Positions 13,575-19,736 are shown, counted from the first letter of the stretch. The stretch is DNA of 64,000 bases from an uncultured Oscillospiraceae bacterium (GCA_910586535.1 CAJUHS010000012.1:1-64000), one strand, 5' to 3'. Numbers and translations are program-made. Notes: generated by a model not told the origin, from the sequence alone.

Positions 13575-14060
13575 TTATGTTATACCGCCGAAAAATACTT
13601 TGTAAAAAAGAAAATGAACAAACTTGCAGACCATTAGAACCATAAAGCAGAAAAAGAAGTTTACAAGAACAGAATGCATTTCAAATATGTAATTATTCTG
13701 TTCCTGCAATAAAGCAATGGCTGCTTCCTGATTTTCTATAATTGTTTCATAATCTTCAATCATATCTTTATGATTTTTATTGATTAATGAAAAATTATCA
13801 CCTAATAAATCATATATTGCTTGAAAATCATAATCTCCAAGAACAGCAGTATCAGATGAAAAATCATCGGTAATATCTGTTTGTTCAATATCATGAGGAA
13901 CATCAACAGGAGAACTGAAAACATCTTCCGTTGATTCTGTATCTGTATAAACAGGCTCTGTTTCAACAGTTGATACAGAAGTAACTTCCGTTTCAGTAAC
14001 TGTTACAGAAGTTACTTCTATTAAATAATCTTCAAGAACGCTGTCCCAAAGCTCGTCCAT
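13575..14060 (-). CDS. Thr/Glu-rich coiled-coil protein with C-terminal membrane anchor
   Basis: 161 aa. N-terminal half is Thr/Ser/Glu/Val-rich low complexity (EVTSVTVTETEVTSVSTVET), then a short coiled coil (YETIIENQEAAIALLQEQ), then a Phe-rich C-terminal span (VNFFFCFMVLMVCKFVHFLF). Start codon overlaps the stop of the candidate ssDNA-binding gene by one base. It corresponds in place and topology to the 112-aa protein of prophage A but is unrelated in the N-terminal part. Probably a virion or assembly component. Confidence 0.6.
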   Translation of the reverse strand: MDELWDSVLEDYLIEVTSVTVTETEVTSVSTVETEPVYTDTESTEDVFSSPVDVPHDIEQTDITDDFSSDTAVLGDYDFQAIYDLLGDNFSLINKNHKDMIEDYETIIENQEAAIALLQEQNNYIFEMHSVLVNFFFCFMVLMVCKFVHFLFYKVFFGGIT

Positions 14061-14365
14061 TACTTTTTACCGTCAGGTGTTGATTCAAGAACACGGATAG
14101 AAGAAAGCTGCTGGTACTTACCTACAGGTATGTAAGAAAGCTCAACGCTCTTATTGATGAGCTCGGGAAGCTCCGCATAGTCATATCCGGTTACCGCTTT
14201 GCAGTTGTCGAAAGGTACTTTAATCTCACCGGTAGAACAGCCTACAACATTGCGTACACAGTCAGAGACATAGTAAAACACAACATTGTTATAAACTATA
14301 TCACGGTTTGTTCTTTCATCGGGAAAATTTCCCTCTTTGTGCTGAAAACCTACAATTTTAATCAT
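14060..14365 (-). CDS. Candidate phage ssDNA-binding protein, prophage B
   Basis: 101 aa, beta-rich with aromatic residues (NNVVFYYVSD, SVELSYIPVGKYQQLSSIRV) and a charged tail (ESTPDGKK). It occupies the gene V-like position ahead of the coat block, as in prophage A. A homologous relationship to the prophage A protein is not obvious, so the call rests on size, composition and order. Confidence 0.5.
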   Translation of the reverse strand: MIKIVGFQHKEGNFPDERTNRDIVYNNVVFYYVSDCVRNVVGCSTGEIKVPFDNCKAVTGYDYAELPELINKSVELSYIPVGKYQQLSSIRVLESTPDGKK

Positions 14366-14441
14366 ATTATCTTCTCCTTTATATTCTGCGGGTTGCTATA
14401 CCGCTTATAGCCGGGGTGGCAGGTTTTCCGACCTGCAGCGG

Positions 14442-14678
14442 TTATATATCGTCCAACGGCGGAACGTCGGAAGAAATATCGTCCATAATAACTGATGAGG
14501 CTTTTTTCTTTTCCTGTCCCTCAAGCTTACGTTCGGGCGCATGATGAAACGCTAAGAACTTAGACTTGATCTTATTGCAAAACCTGTCAAACCGTCTAAC
14601 CATAAGCATTGCTATAAACTGCACTACAGCCATAAACAACACTAATATTATGATAAGCAAAATATCGCTCATTGTCAT
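14442..14678 (-). CDS. 78-aa single-span membrane protein
   Basis: Start ATG at 14678 is chosen because GAGAGGAGC is just upstream; a longer frame has no such site. One N-terminal span (LLIIILVLFMAVVQFIAMLM) then a basic region (RRFDRFCNKIKSK) and an acidic tail (DDISSDVPPLDDI). The start overlaps the preceding gene's stop (ATGA). Early gene of prophage B, function unknown. Confidence 0.6.
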   Translation of the reverse strand: MTMSDILLIIILVLFMAVVQFIAMLMVRRFDRFCNKIKSKFLAFHHAPERKLEGQEKKKASSVIMDDISSDVPPLDDI

Positions 14679-14905
14679 GCTCCTCTCATAAGGCTGCTTT
14701 GAAGAAATCCCAAAGGAACAAATGCACACGAAAATATAATGCTTATAATAAATACTGTTAGCCAGAAGCGGAAACGGAAGGGCTTTTTAAAGTCTCTTTC
14801 CTCTTCCTCATTTACAGGGGTGTAATAGTATTTTGCCTTTGATGATGACTTTATCAATAAGACAAAGCAACTTATTATTCCTATCGGAATCAAATATCTG
14901 TACAC
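14675..14905 (-). CDS. 76-aa two-span membrane protein, first gene of the B operon
   Basis: Two hydrophobic helices (YLIPIGIISCFVLLI and FWLTVFIISIIFSCAFVPLGF) joined by a charged Tyr/Glu/Lys linker. First gene after the leftward phage promoter and a ~240-nt structured leader. Unrecognised. Confidence 0.6.
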   Translation of the reverse strand: MYRYLIPIGIISCFVLLIKSSSKAKYYYTPVNEEEERDFKKPFRFRFWLTVFIISIIFSCAFVPLGFLQSSLMRGA

Positions 14906-15118
14906 TTTTTCACCTATCCTTTTCTACCTATCCTTTAATTTTTAACAGTGTCAGCCGTGGCGATAGGTGGTCTCCACGGCTGCACAGGTGACGTACCTCT
15001 CGGCACGTAGTTTTTAAAGCTCCGTAGACAGTTAGCTTTAAAAACCCCTGACTGGGCAGGTAAGTTTTTTTAGCAGTCCCCTGCTGCCGTTTTCTTTATT
15101 CTCTTTAACTGGAGTAAA
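14906..15118 (-). promoter_or_regulatory. Structured leader of the prophage B operon
   Basis: 5' untranslated region with two clear stems: CAGCCGTGG/CCACGGCTG (14954-14984) and GTTTTTAAAGCT/AGCTTTAAAAAC (15010-15045). The CAGCC(A/G)(C/T)GG stem and the promoter-proximal block CTCTTTAACTGGAG recur in the satellites. No open frame of note lies in it. Confidence 0.55.
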
Positions 15119-15119
15119 A

Positions 15120-15200
15120 ATACCATATTTGGTATAGCAATACCATAATACAACAAATATGGTAAAATGTCAATTAAAAATATACCAATTATGGTATAAT
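15120..15200. promoter_or_regulatory. Divergent promoters and operators of prophage B
   Basis: Operators ATACCATATTTGGTAT (15120-15135) and TATACCAATTATGGTATA (15181-15198), with TACCATA and TATGGTA half-sites between. The leftward promoter is TTGACA (15173-15168), 17 bases, TATTAT (15150-15145), with a half-site in the spacer. The rightward -10 TATAAT (15195-15200) overlaps the last operator. Operator sequence differs entirely from prophage A. Confidence 0.8.
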
Positions 15201-15236
15201 TGGATAAATACACAAAAAAGGAGTTGAAAAATAGGT

Positions 15237-15596
15237 ATGTTTTACCAAAGATTGCGAGACTTAAAAGAAGATAAAGACTTAAAGCAATCGAATATAGCAA
15301 GCATAATAAATGTTTCAGAAAATCAATATGGAAGATATGAAAGAGGCGAAAATGATATACCGCTTGAAAAGGCGTTAATATTAGCAAATTTTTACGATGT
15401 TTCACTTGATTATTTGGCAGGGCGTACCAATGACAAAAAAGGCTTTAATAAATCTGACTTGCCGAACTCGGAAGTAGAACTGCTAAAAAAATACCGTTCT
15501 CTTTCAAAAGAACGGCAAATCAGGGTATTAGAAAGAATTGATATGCTCACAGAAGATCAGGAAGAAGAAAACACTAAAATTAAAGGAGCAGTATAA
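15237..15596 (+). CDS. HTH_3 (Xre-family) phage repressor, prophage B
   Basis: 119 aa. N-terminal helix-turn-helix (QRLRDLKEDKDLKQSNIAS, recognition region VSENQYGRYERGENDIP, closing LALILANFYDVSLDYLAG pattern) plus a ~45-residue helical C-terminal extension (SEVELLKKYRSLSKERQIRV) that may serve dimerisation. GGAGTTG stands upstream of the start. Adjacent palindromic operators and divergent phage operon identify it as the lysogeny repressor. The prophage A repressor lacks the C-terminal extension. Confidence 0.85.
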   Translation: MFYQRLRDLKEDKDLKQSNIASIINVSENQYGRYERGENDIPLEKALILANFYDVSLDYLAGRTNDKKGFNKSDLPNSEVELLKKYRSLSKERQIRVLERIDMLTEDQEEENTKIKGAV

Positions 15597-15597
15597 A

Positions 15598-16134
15598 ATG
15601 GCTAAAAAAGTAAGATGTAAAAAATGCAGATTAGAATATGATAAGAAAAAATATGAATGTCCCTATTGTCACAAAAAACGGTTTAATCCTACTGGACTAA
15701 TAATAACATTAATTGTATTGATAATAGGAGGAGGAATACTATTCTACCTTAAAGGAAACGAAATTTTAAATGCTGTAAAAGAAATGAAAAACGTTACCGT
15801 ATTTGAGAACGGAAACGTAGAATACATAATAACAAATATAAAAAAGGAAAGCATATCAGATAAAATAAAAATAACATTTACAATTGAAGTAGAAAATAAA
15901 AACAATACAAAAGAGGCAATAAGCTGCATTTTATCAGCTTATGCAGATGACTATTTAGTAAAAGATACTGGTTCGTATTCGTTATATGAAGAACTGCAAA
16001 AAAATACAATGCTTAAAAGAGAATACAAAATAAAAGTACCAAAAGAATGGAATGTAATTAACATTTATGGAGATATAGACGGAGAAGATTATAAAATGTT
16101 TACAATTTATAATGTTGAGGAAAATGATATATAA
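15598..16134 (+). CDS. Zinc-ribbon membrane protein co-transcribed with repressor B
   Basis: 178 aa from ATG 15598 (AAAGGAG ten bases upstream). N-terminal zinc ribbon with CKKC and CPYC pairs (residues 6-27), one span (GLIITLIVLIIGGGILFYL, ~32-50) and an external beta-rich domain (YIITNIKKESISDKIKITFT) resembling telokin-like/DUF4352 domains. It takes the place of the two-span protein in prophage A. Expression with the repressor suggests a superinfection-exclusion or surface-modifying protein; this is inference. Confidence 0.65.
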   Translation: MAKKVRCKKCRLEYDKKKYECPYCHKKRFNPTGLIITLIVLIIGGGILFYLKGNEILNAVKEMKNVTVFENGNVEYIITNIKKESISDKIKITFTIEVENKNNTKEAISCILSAYADDYLVKDTGSYSLYEELQKNTMLKREYKIKVPKEWNVINIYGDIDGEDYKMFTIYNVEENDI

Positions 16135-16144
16135 AAAAGCAACA

Positions 16145-16200
16145 TTCCAGACGTATGGAAAGTATTTTTAAATTACGAACGTCACTCCGGACGTCTGGAA
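16145..16200. repeat. Pair of 16-bp palindromes, 40 bp apart (B)
   Basis: TTCCAGACGTATGGAA (16145-16160) and CTCCGGACGTCTGGAA (16185-16200), same spacing as the pair in prophage A. Confidence 0.7.
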
Positions 16201-16224
16201 TGAGCTGTCCCGTATAGTATAGCT

Positions 16225-16250
16225 AAAGCCCCTGCGCAAGCTTGGGGCTT
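16225..16250 (+). terminator. Terminator of repressor operon B
   Basis: AAAGCCCC/GGGGCTTT stem with loop TGCGCAAGCT followed by TTTAATAAT; counterpart of 3464-3488. Confidence 0.65.
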
Positions 16251-16278
16251 TAATAATCGAAAGTTTGCCGCGCCGCGT

Positions 16279-16438
16279 AAAAACTTTACAGACTCCTCCA
16301 TGACTTCCGCTCCGAAAAGGCGTATATACGCTGTTGGGCGAAGGGAAAGAAGCAAGAACTTAAAAGTTTATTCCCCCTCGCCTTTTCAATTGTACGCCTT
16401 TTCTCCACGGAACCCACGGAGATTCTGTAAACTTTTTA
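16279..16438. other. Large imperfect hairpin, prophage B
   Basis: About 160 nt; outer arms TAAAAACTTTACAGA and TCTGTAAACTTTTTA, middle arms GAAAAGGCGTA/TACGCCTTTTC, inner GGGCGAAGGGAAAGA with a pyrimidine-rich partner. Strongly conserved with prophage A (3516-3674) although the surrounding genes have diverged. GTTACTGT follows at 16446-16453. No gene in 16201-16600. Confidence 0.65.
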
Positions 16439-16600
16439 CACGGGGGTTACTGTGTAGTTAACCGTTAATTTCGCTCCGCGGGGGCTCTGCTAAAAAAAGC
16501 AAGCTGTTGGTGCGCCAATGCTTTTGATGTAACTCACTTTTGACCGAGCTGCGCTCCGATCGGCTACGCTGCCTTTTTATTTTGAGTTACAAAAAAACAC

Positions 16601-16629
16601 TTGACTTTTTCGCCAAGTGTGGGTATAAT
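16601..16629 (+). promoter_or_regulatory. Promoter of antitoxin RNA, module 2
   Basis: TTGACT (16601-16606), 17 bases, TATAAT (16624-16629), same as modules 1 and 3. Confidence 0.8.
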
Positions 16630-16635
16630 AATATT

Positions 16636-16728
16636 AAAGGGTACATCGGTAAACGGTGACTCCCAATATGTTTTGTCTGTACTGAAATAGTCGCCTTATG
16701 TAGGAGTTAGGCGGCTATTTCCTTTTGT
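16636..16728 (+). ncRNA. Antitoxin RNA (RNA II-like), module 2
   Basis: Predicted transcript starting AAAGGGTACATCGGT and ending after the stem GAAATAGTCGCC/GGCGGCTATTTC and a T-rich run. Its GTAAACGGTGA is complementary in trans to the toxin leader's GCGGTGAA, and ACTCCC can pair with the toxin ribosome binding site. Ends predicted. Confidence 0.7.
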
Positions 16729-16801
16729 TATTGCAGTTTTGCATTATCTGAACGACATTGCACACAACAAGGAGCAGGGTCAAAAATTCGTTCCATGTCA
16801 T
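16715..16801 (-). CDS. Type I (Fst-like) toxin peptide, module 2
   Basis: 28 aa, MTWNEFLTLLLVVCNVVQIM with the tail NNKRK. Ribosome binding site AGGGGGTG seven bases before ATG. Hydrophobic span then basic tail, as in module 1, with 19 of 28 positions apparently the same. Stop codon lies inside the shared terminator stem. Membrane-acting toxin by analogy with Fst. Confidence 0.75.
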   Translation of the reverse strand: MTWNEFLTLLLVVCNVVQIMQNCNNKRK

Positions 16802-16868
16802 ACTGCTCACCCCCTTTGCAGGGAGAAGATTTCACCGCTTACCGCTTGCTACGATATACCCTACTGAC

Positions 16869-16897
16869 ATATTACTACATTTTCCTTGTTTTGTCAA
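16869..16897 (-). promoter_or_regulatory. Promoter of toxin mRNA, module 2
   Basis: Minus strand TTGACA (16897-16892), 17 bases, TAATAT (16874-16869). The transcript would begin with AGGGTATATCG, matching the antitoxin's AGGGTACATCG. Confidence 0.8.
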
Positions 16898-16965
16898 GGA
16901 TTTTTTTGTTTGTAACTAATTACCGCGCACCGTGCAGCTCAGACGTCGCTTATTTGAGTTACACT

Positions 16966-16981
16966 TTCCAGACGTCTGGGT
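16966..16981. repeat. Palindrome copy after module 2
   Basis: TTCCAGACGTCTGGGT: same family as 4230-4245 with the last two bases changed, where module 3 has been joined on. Confidence 0.6.
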
Positions 16982-16999
16982 TGAGTTACAAAAAAACAC

Positions 17000-17028
17000 T
17001 TGACTTTTTCGCCAAGTGTGGGTATAAT
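17000..17028 (+). promoter_or_regulatory. Promoter of antitoxin RNA, module 3
   Basis: TTGACT (17000-17005), 17 bases, TATAAT (17023-17028); identical to module 2 in and around the promoter. Confidence 0.8.
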
Positions 17029-17035
17029 AATATTA

Positions 17036-17128
17036 AAGGGTACACCCGTTAGACGGTCACCCCTCAGTAGTTAGTTAAAGAATAACCGCTTACATTGGAA
17101 GTGTGGGGCGGTTATTTCTTTTTGTTGT
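17036..17128 (+). ncRNA. Antitoxin RNA (RNA II-like), module 3
   Basis: Predicted transcript from AAAGGGTACACCCGTT to the stem GAATAACCGC/GCGGTTATTTC plus TTTTTG. AGACGGTCA matches the toxin leader's GGCGGTCAA, and TCACCCCT is complementary, apart from one G-U pair, to the toxin's GGGGGTGA ribosome binding site. Ends predicted. Confidence 0.7.
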
Positions 17129-17201
17129 TTCTGCCGTTCTGGATTAAGCTAAAGATGTCGCAGACAACAATTATGAGCGTCAAAAATTCCATCCAGCTCA
17201 T
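17112..17201 (-). CDS. Type I (Fst-like) toxin peptide, module 3
   Basis: 29 aa, MSWMEFLTLIIVVCDIFSLI followed by QNGRNNKKK. Same plan as modules 1 and 2, most divergent of the three. Ribosome binding site GGGGGTGAAG before ATG. Retention of Trp-3, the FLTL core, VVC and a Lys-rich tail despite divergence supports selection on the peptide. Confidence 0.75.
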   Translation of the reverse strand: MSWMEFLTLIIVVCDIFSLIQNGRNNKKK

Positions 17202-17268
17202 AGCTTCACCCCCATTTCAGAGGGGAAGACTTGACCGCCTACCGTTTTATTGATGTACCCTATTTGAC

Positions 17269-17297
17269 ATATTACTACATTTTCCTTGCTTTGTCAA
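17269..17297 (-). promoter_or_regulatory. Promoter of toxin mRNA, module 3
   Basis: Minus strand TTGACA (17297-17292), 17 bases, TAATAT (17274-17269). Leader begins AGGGTACATCAATAAAACGG. Confidence 0.8.
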
Positions 17298-17366
17298 GGA
17301 TTTTTTTGTTTGTAACTAATTACCGCGCACCGTGCAGCTCAGACGTGCGCTTTTTTGAGTTACACT

Positions 17367-17382
17367 TTCCAGACATCTGGAA
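17367..17382. repeat. Palindrome copy after module 3
   Basis: TTCCAGACATCTGGAA, same as the copy at 3381; placed before the terminal terminator exactly as in prophage A. Confidence 0.7.
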
Positions 17383-17389
17383 TGAAACA

Positions 17390-17425
17390 GCCTCGGAACA
17401 GGTCTCCCCTGCCCCGAGGCTTTTT
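17390..17425 (+). terminator. Intrinsic terminator at right end of prophage B
   Basis: GCCTCGG/CCGAGGC stem followed by TTTTT; counterpart of 4253-4288. Confidence 0.8.
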
Positions 17426-17458
17426 GAAATATTCATAGCATTGTTTTGCTGATTAACT

Positions 17459-17476
17459 TTTATTTCGTGAAATTAG
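17459..17476. repeat. Junction core B/C (variant)
   Basis: TTTATTTCGTGAAATTAG, two changes from the other copies, with the GCTGATTAACTT left flank shared with the A/S1 junction. Confidence 0.65.
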
Positions 17477-17673
17477 CCGAGTGCTAACAAAACTCCTTTC
17501 CGTTACGAGTGCCCGCGCTGAAATCGCGCGGGGGCGCTTACGCGCATGGTGTTGCGCCGTGGGCGCAACGTCGCTACAATCGCGACAGATACAACAAAAG
17601 GACGAATGTAGATTTACACAGTTTCGTCCTTTTGTTAATACCATATCGGTATACCACGCATTATCAGGATAAG

Positions 17674-17793
17674 CTATTCATGTGGTGAATGAATGGTACT
17701 TTTGTGATATTTTTGTGGAAGTTCGTCAGCCATAGCGTAGAGCATGGTAACAGCTTCGTCGAAATGGTTGAGAAAGATTTCTTTCTGTTTCAA
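17674..17793 (-). CDS. 39-aa small protein of fragment C
   Basis: Starts with TTG overlapping the upstream stop (TTGA), reading LKQKEIFLNHFDEAVTMLYA; the KQKEIF start resembles the MKQKEIF start of the 93-aa prophage B protein. Possibly a shuffled N-terminus fused to another short tail. Function unknown. Confidence 0.4.
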   Translation of the reverse strand: MKQKEIFLNHFDEAVTMLYAMADELPQKYHKSTIHSPHE

Positions 17794-17876
17794 TTCAGAT
17801 CAGCCTTTCCGATTGTTTCATAAATTCTTTCGTAGGTATCCTGCGGAACGTTAGCAGCCCTCAGGCTTTTTAACAC
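17790..17876 (-). CDS. 28-aa helical peptide
   Basis: GTG start behind AAAGGCG, product beginning LKSLRAANVPQDTYERIYET. Overlaps the end of the Cys-rich gene in another frame and ends in a TTGA overlap with the next. A longer reading of this frame (to 18026) would pass through the ribosome binding site of the Cys-rich gene and is less likely. Confidence 0.4.
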   Translation of the reverse strand: MLKSLRAANVPQDTYERIYETIGKADLN

Positions 17877-18012
17877 CGCCTTTCTTATTGTATTCACAGA
17901 CGACACACTCTTTAAAGTTGGCTGATATACAGCACCTGCACATATCCGCCGAATACGGACAATCCTCGAAACAGTTATGAGTACAGTCGTTCTCATATAA
18001 ACACCAATGCAT
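17851..18012 (-). CDS. Cysteine-rich 53-aa protein (candidate zinc-binding)
   Basis: Eleven cysteines in 53 residues (CLYENDC, HNCFEDC, MCRCC, ECVVC and a final Cys), ending in a Lys/Gly-rich tail. The frame is fixed by ribosome binding site GTGAGGT eight bases before ATG, in the same GAAAGTGAGGT context that precedes the 40-aa gene in prophage B. The pattern suggests one or two small zinc knuckles. It has no counterpart in prophage B and overlaps a longer, less convincing frame. Confidence 0.55.
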   Translation of the reverse strand: MHWCLYENDCTHNCFEDCPYSADMCRCCISANFKECVVCEYNKKGGVKKPEGC

Positions 18013-18022
18013 TTATAAAACC

Positions 18023-18343
18023 TCACTTTCCTTTGTTCTGTTCACGTTCCACCCTGTTCCGAGCGTAGCTCGGCTCAATGCTGACATAAGTCACAGGATC
18101 AGGCACGGACAGTTTAAGTATAGCCATAGCTGACTTTGAGAAATCCTCAAAAGCATTCAGACGTTCCAAAGCCAACGACAGCTCCAGACAGTCCACAGCG
18201 TCGGCGTTCCGATACCGTAACCGCTGCTGGAGCTGTCTAACGTCCTCCTGCAGCTTGTCACGATTGTTGTTTATGTATATATTGATACTTTTTATAACAT
18301 GGTTTGCATTCATAATAATTGCCCATATTTTTGCTAACGCCAA
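18023..18343 (-). pseudogene. Truncated copy of the 93-aa Rep-linked protein
   Basis: From INNNRDKL onward (about the last 84 codons) nearly identical to the 8042-8323 protein. The first ~22 codons are unrelated sequence (MALAKIWAIIMNANHVIKSI), replacing the original start and all of Rep. The break marks the right edge of fragment C. A start at the internal Met is possible, so a product may still be made. Confidence 0.6.
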
Positions 18344-18463
18344 TAGAATTTAAAAATTTATATTAATCTTTTTTTATTCCTCTAATTTAAATTACATTAT
18401 TATGGTTTAAAAACACAATCTTATTAAAATATAATGAATAAAATATAAAATATAAAATTTCTA

Positions 18464-18492
18464 TTGACAAAACAATAGTATTGTGATATAAT
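18464..18492 (+). promoter_or_regulatory. Promoter of tRNA-Pro
   Basis: TTGACA (18464-18469), 17 bases, TATAAT (18487-18492), starting transcription just ahead of the tRNA. The stretch 18344-18463 is very AT-rich with no gene. Confidence 0.85.
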
Positions 18493-18505
18493 AATTAATG
18501 TTGTT

Positions 18506-18582
18506 CGGGGTGTGGCGCAGATTGGTAGCGCGCTACCTTGGGGTGGTAGAGGCCGTGGGTTCAAGTCCCGTCACTCCGACCA
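18506..18582 (+). tRNA. tRNA-Pro (anticodon GGG)
   Basis: 77 nt with encoded CCA. Acceptor stem CGGGGTG/CACTCCG (one G-U), D-arm GCGC/GCGC, anticodon stem CTACC/GGTAG with loop TTGGGGT (anticodon GGG at 18540-18542), T-arm with GTTCAAGTC. Complete and intact; the inovirus array lies upstream of it and does not interrupt its 3' end. Confidence 0.95.
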
Positions 18583-18590
18583 GTAAAATG

Positions 18591-18634
18591 ACCTCTCAAA
18601 TGGCTTTAATTTGTCATTGGAGAGGTTATTTTTA
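18591..18634 (+). terminator. Terminator of tRNA-Pro
   Basis: CCTCTC...GAGAGG stem followed by TTATTTTT. The following stretch to 19118 shows a second hairpin (CCGCCTTAAATGGCGG plus TTTTT near 18810) but no gene. Confidence 0.75.
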
Positions 18635-19118
18635 TATCAAGCTATGGACTTTGGCCAAATCATTCTTGACAGCAATATTTTTCGTTGATGTGAAGCATAT
18701 CGACTATCTCGTTCGTTGTCCTTGCTTTGACTTCGTTGAATGCGTGAACATATATTCCTAAAGTATTCCCTACCCCAAAAGAGCACACAATAATAAAATG
18801 GGAGGAACCCGCCTTAAATGGCGGTTTTTCTGACCTTATCCATAACTCGGTTTGATAAACTTATAAATATCATTCTCATCCTTTTTACGGGATTTATCCT
18901 TGTTTAAAGATTTTTGACTCTATCGGAAAACTCCCTTTACCTCGTTTGATAATTCTCCAAAATATTAACTCCACTATCTTAGGAACATTTTATCTAATTC
19001 TATAATTTTCTTAAACTATATCTCTATTCTTGATTTCCTATAATATGCACTGCACGTCCACACTTAAATTATAAAAATACTTGAAAAAAGTGCTGTAATG
19101 TGCTATAATATTTATATT

Positions 19119-19712
19119 ATGAAAAAATATTGCTTTTTAATTACTTTCTGCGCGGCGGCGGTTTTCCTATCAGGCTGCAGGCGGGACAGAACTACTACGG
19201 TCATATATACGGATGTCCCCTCCCCGCTCACCCAAATGACCTATAGCGAATCGCTTCCTCCAGAAACCTACAGCGAATATATGGCAACCTATACTCCTGA
19301 AACAGAAAGTTCATCGGAAGGACGCTATTTTTCAATGATTGCTGGAAACAGAATATTTGCTGATACTGCTGTGACCGTGCCTCCAGTCGACCGCGGAGAA
19401 AGTATCGATTCACTAAAACGTGATACAGCAGTCACTACAACTGTTATAACTGTCACAACCGTACCCGATATGAAAATAACCAACGAATCCGATGAAACCA
19501 TTACTTGCGTACCCAATAATTCTGATACAGACAGTACTGGCTCAATTTCTGAACTGACAGTATCTGAAACTACTGAAACTACAACATGGTATACTCTTGC
19601 GCGTCCTGAAGCGGATACCGGAATTTCAATAAAATCTACAATGGTATCCACGGATACGTCGATAACCGAATCCTCTGATACAGAATCCGTAACTGAAAGT
19701 AAAATATCATAA
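19119..19712 (+). CDS. Thr-rich lipoprotein
   Basis: 197 aa from ATG 19119. Signal peptide MKKYCFLITFCAAAVFLSGC with lipobox LSGC, so the mature protein is lipid-anchored at Cys-20. The rest is low-complexity Thr/Ser/Glu/Val (TAVTTTVITVTTVPD, ETTETTTWYT), consistent with an extended, perhaps glycosylated stalk. No domain recognised. It ends 24 bases before metA but is unlikely to be related functionally. Confidence 0.65.
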   Translation: MKKYCFLITFCAAAVFLSGCRRDRTTTVIYTDVPSPLTQMTYSESLPPETYSEYMATYTPETESSSEGRYFSMIAGNRIFADTAVTVPPVDRGESIDSLKRDTAVTTTVITVTTVPDMKITNESDETITCVPNNSDTDSTGSISELTVSETTETTTWYTLARPEADTGISIKSTMVSTDTSITESSDTESVTESKIS

Positions 19713-19736
19713 TAAACTAAAGGAGTCATTTGAAGA

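Larger units (their letters stand above)
7908..17458. mobile_element. Complete inovirus-like prophage B (9551 bp)
   Basis: Bounded by the 18-bp core at 7908 and its variant at 17459. The minus-strand operon encodes, in transcription order, two small membrane proteins, a candidate ssDNA-binding protein, a coiled-coil membrane protein, a coat protein, a long secreted protein, two further membrane or secreted proteins, Zot, a ribbon-helix-helix protein, Rep and two small proteins. A repressor and a membrane protein are divergent. The right end carries a large hairpin and two type I toxin-antitoxin modules. No secretin or integrase is seen; lack of a secretin suits a host with one membrane. Confidence 0.85.
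17459..18290. mobile_element. Degenerate inovirus-like fragment C
   Basis: Left-end remnant of a further unit: junction core, three small minus-strand genes and a truncated homologue of the 93-aa protein beside Rep. Rep and the whole virion block are missing, so the fragment cannot replicate by itself. The right limit is set where similarity to prophage B stops (about 18290). In 17477-17673 there are only hairpins, including AACAAAAGGACGAA/TTCGTCCTTTTGTT at 17593-17636, a likely bidirectional terminator. Confidence 0.7.

Noticed and set aside
17790..18026. 78-aa reading of the fragment C frame
   Set aside because: Its GTG start lies inside the ribosome binding site of the Cys-rich gene; the first half reads through that gene in another frame. 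Only the last 28 codons were kept, at low confidence.
18506..18582. tRNA-Pro as integration site of the array
   Set aside because: The array lies on the 5' side, no repeat of the tRNA 3' end is found at any junction, and the unit boundaries share a different 18-bp core.
18498..18761. 87-codon frame over the tRNA
   Set aside because: Covers tRNA-Pro and its terminator; not a protein gene.
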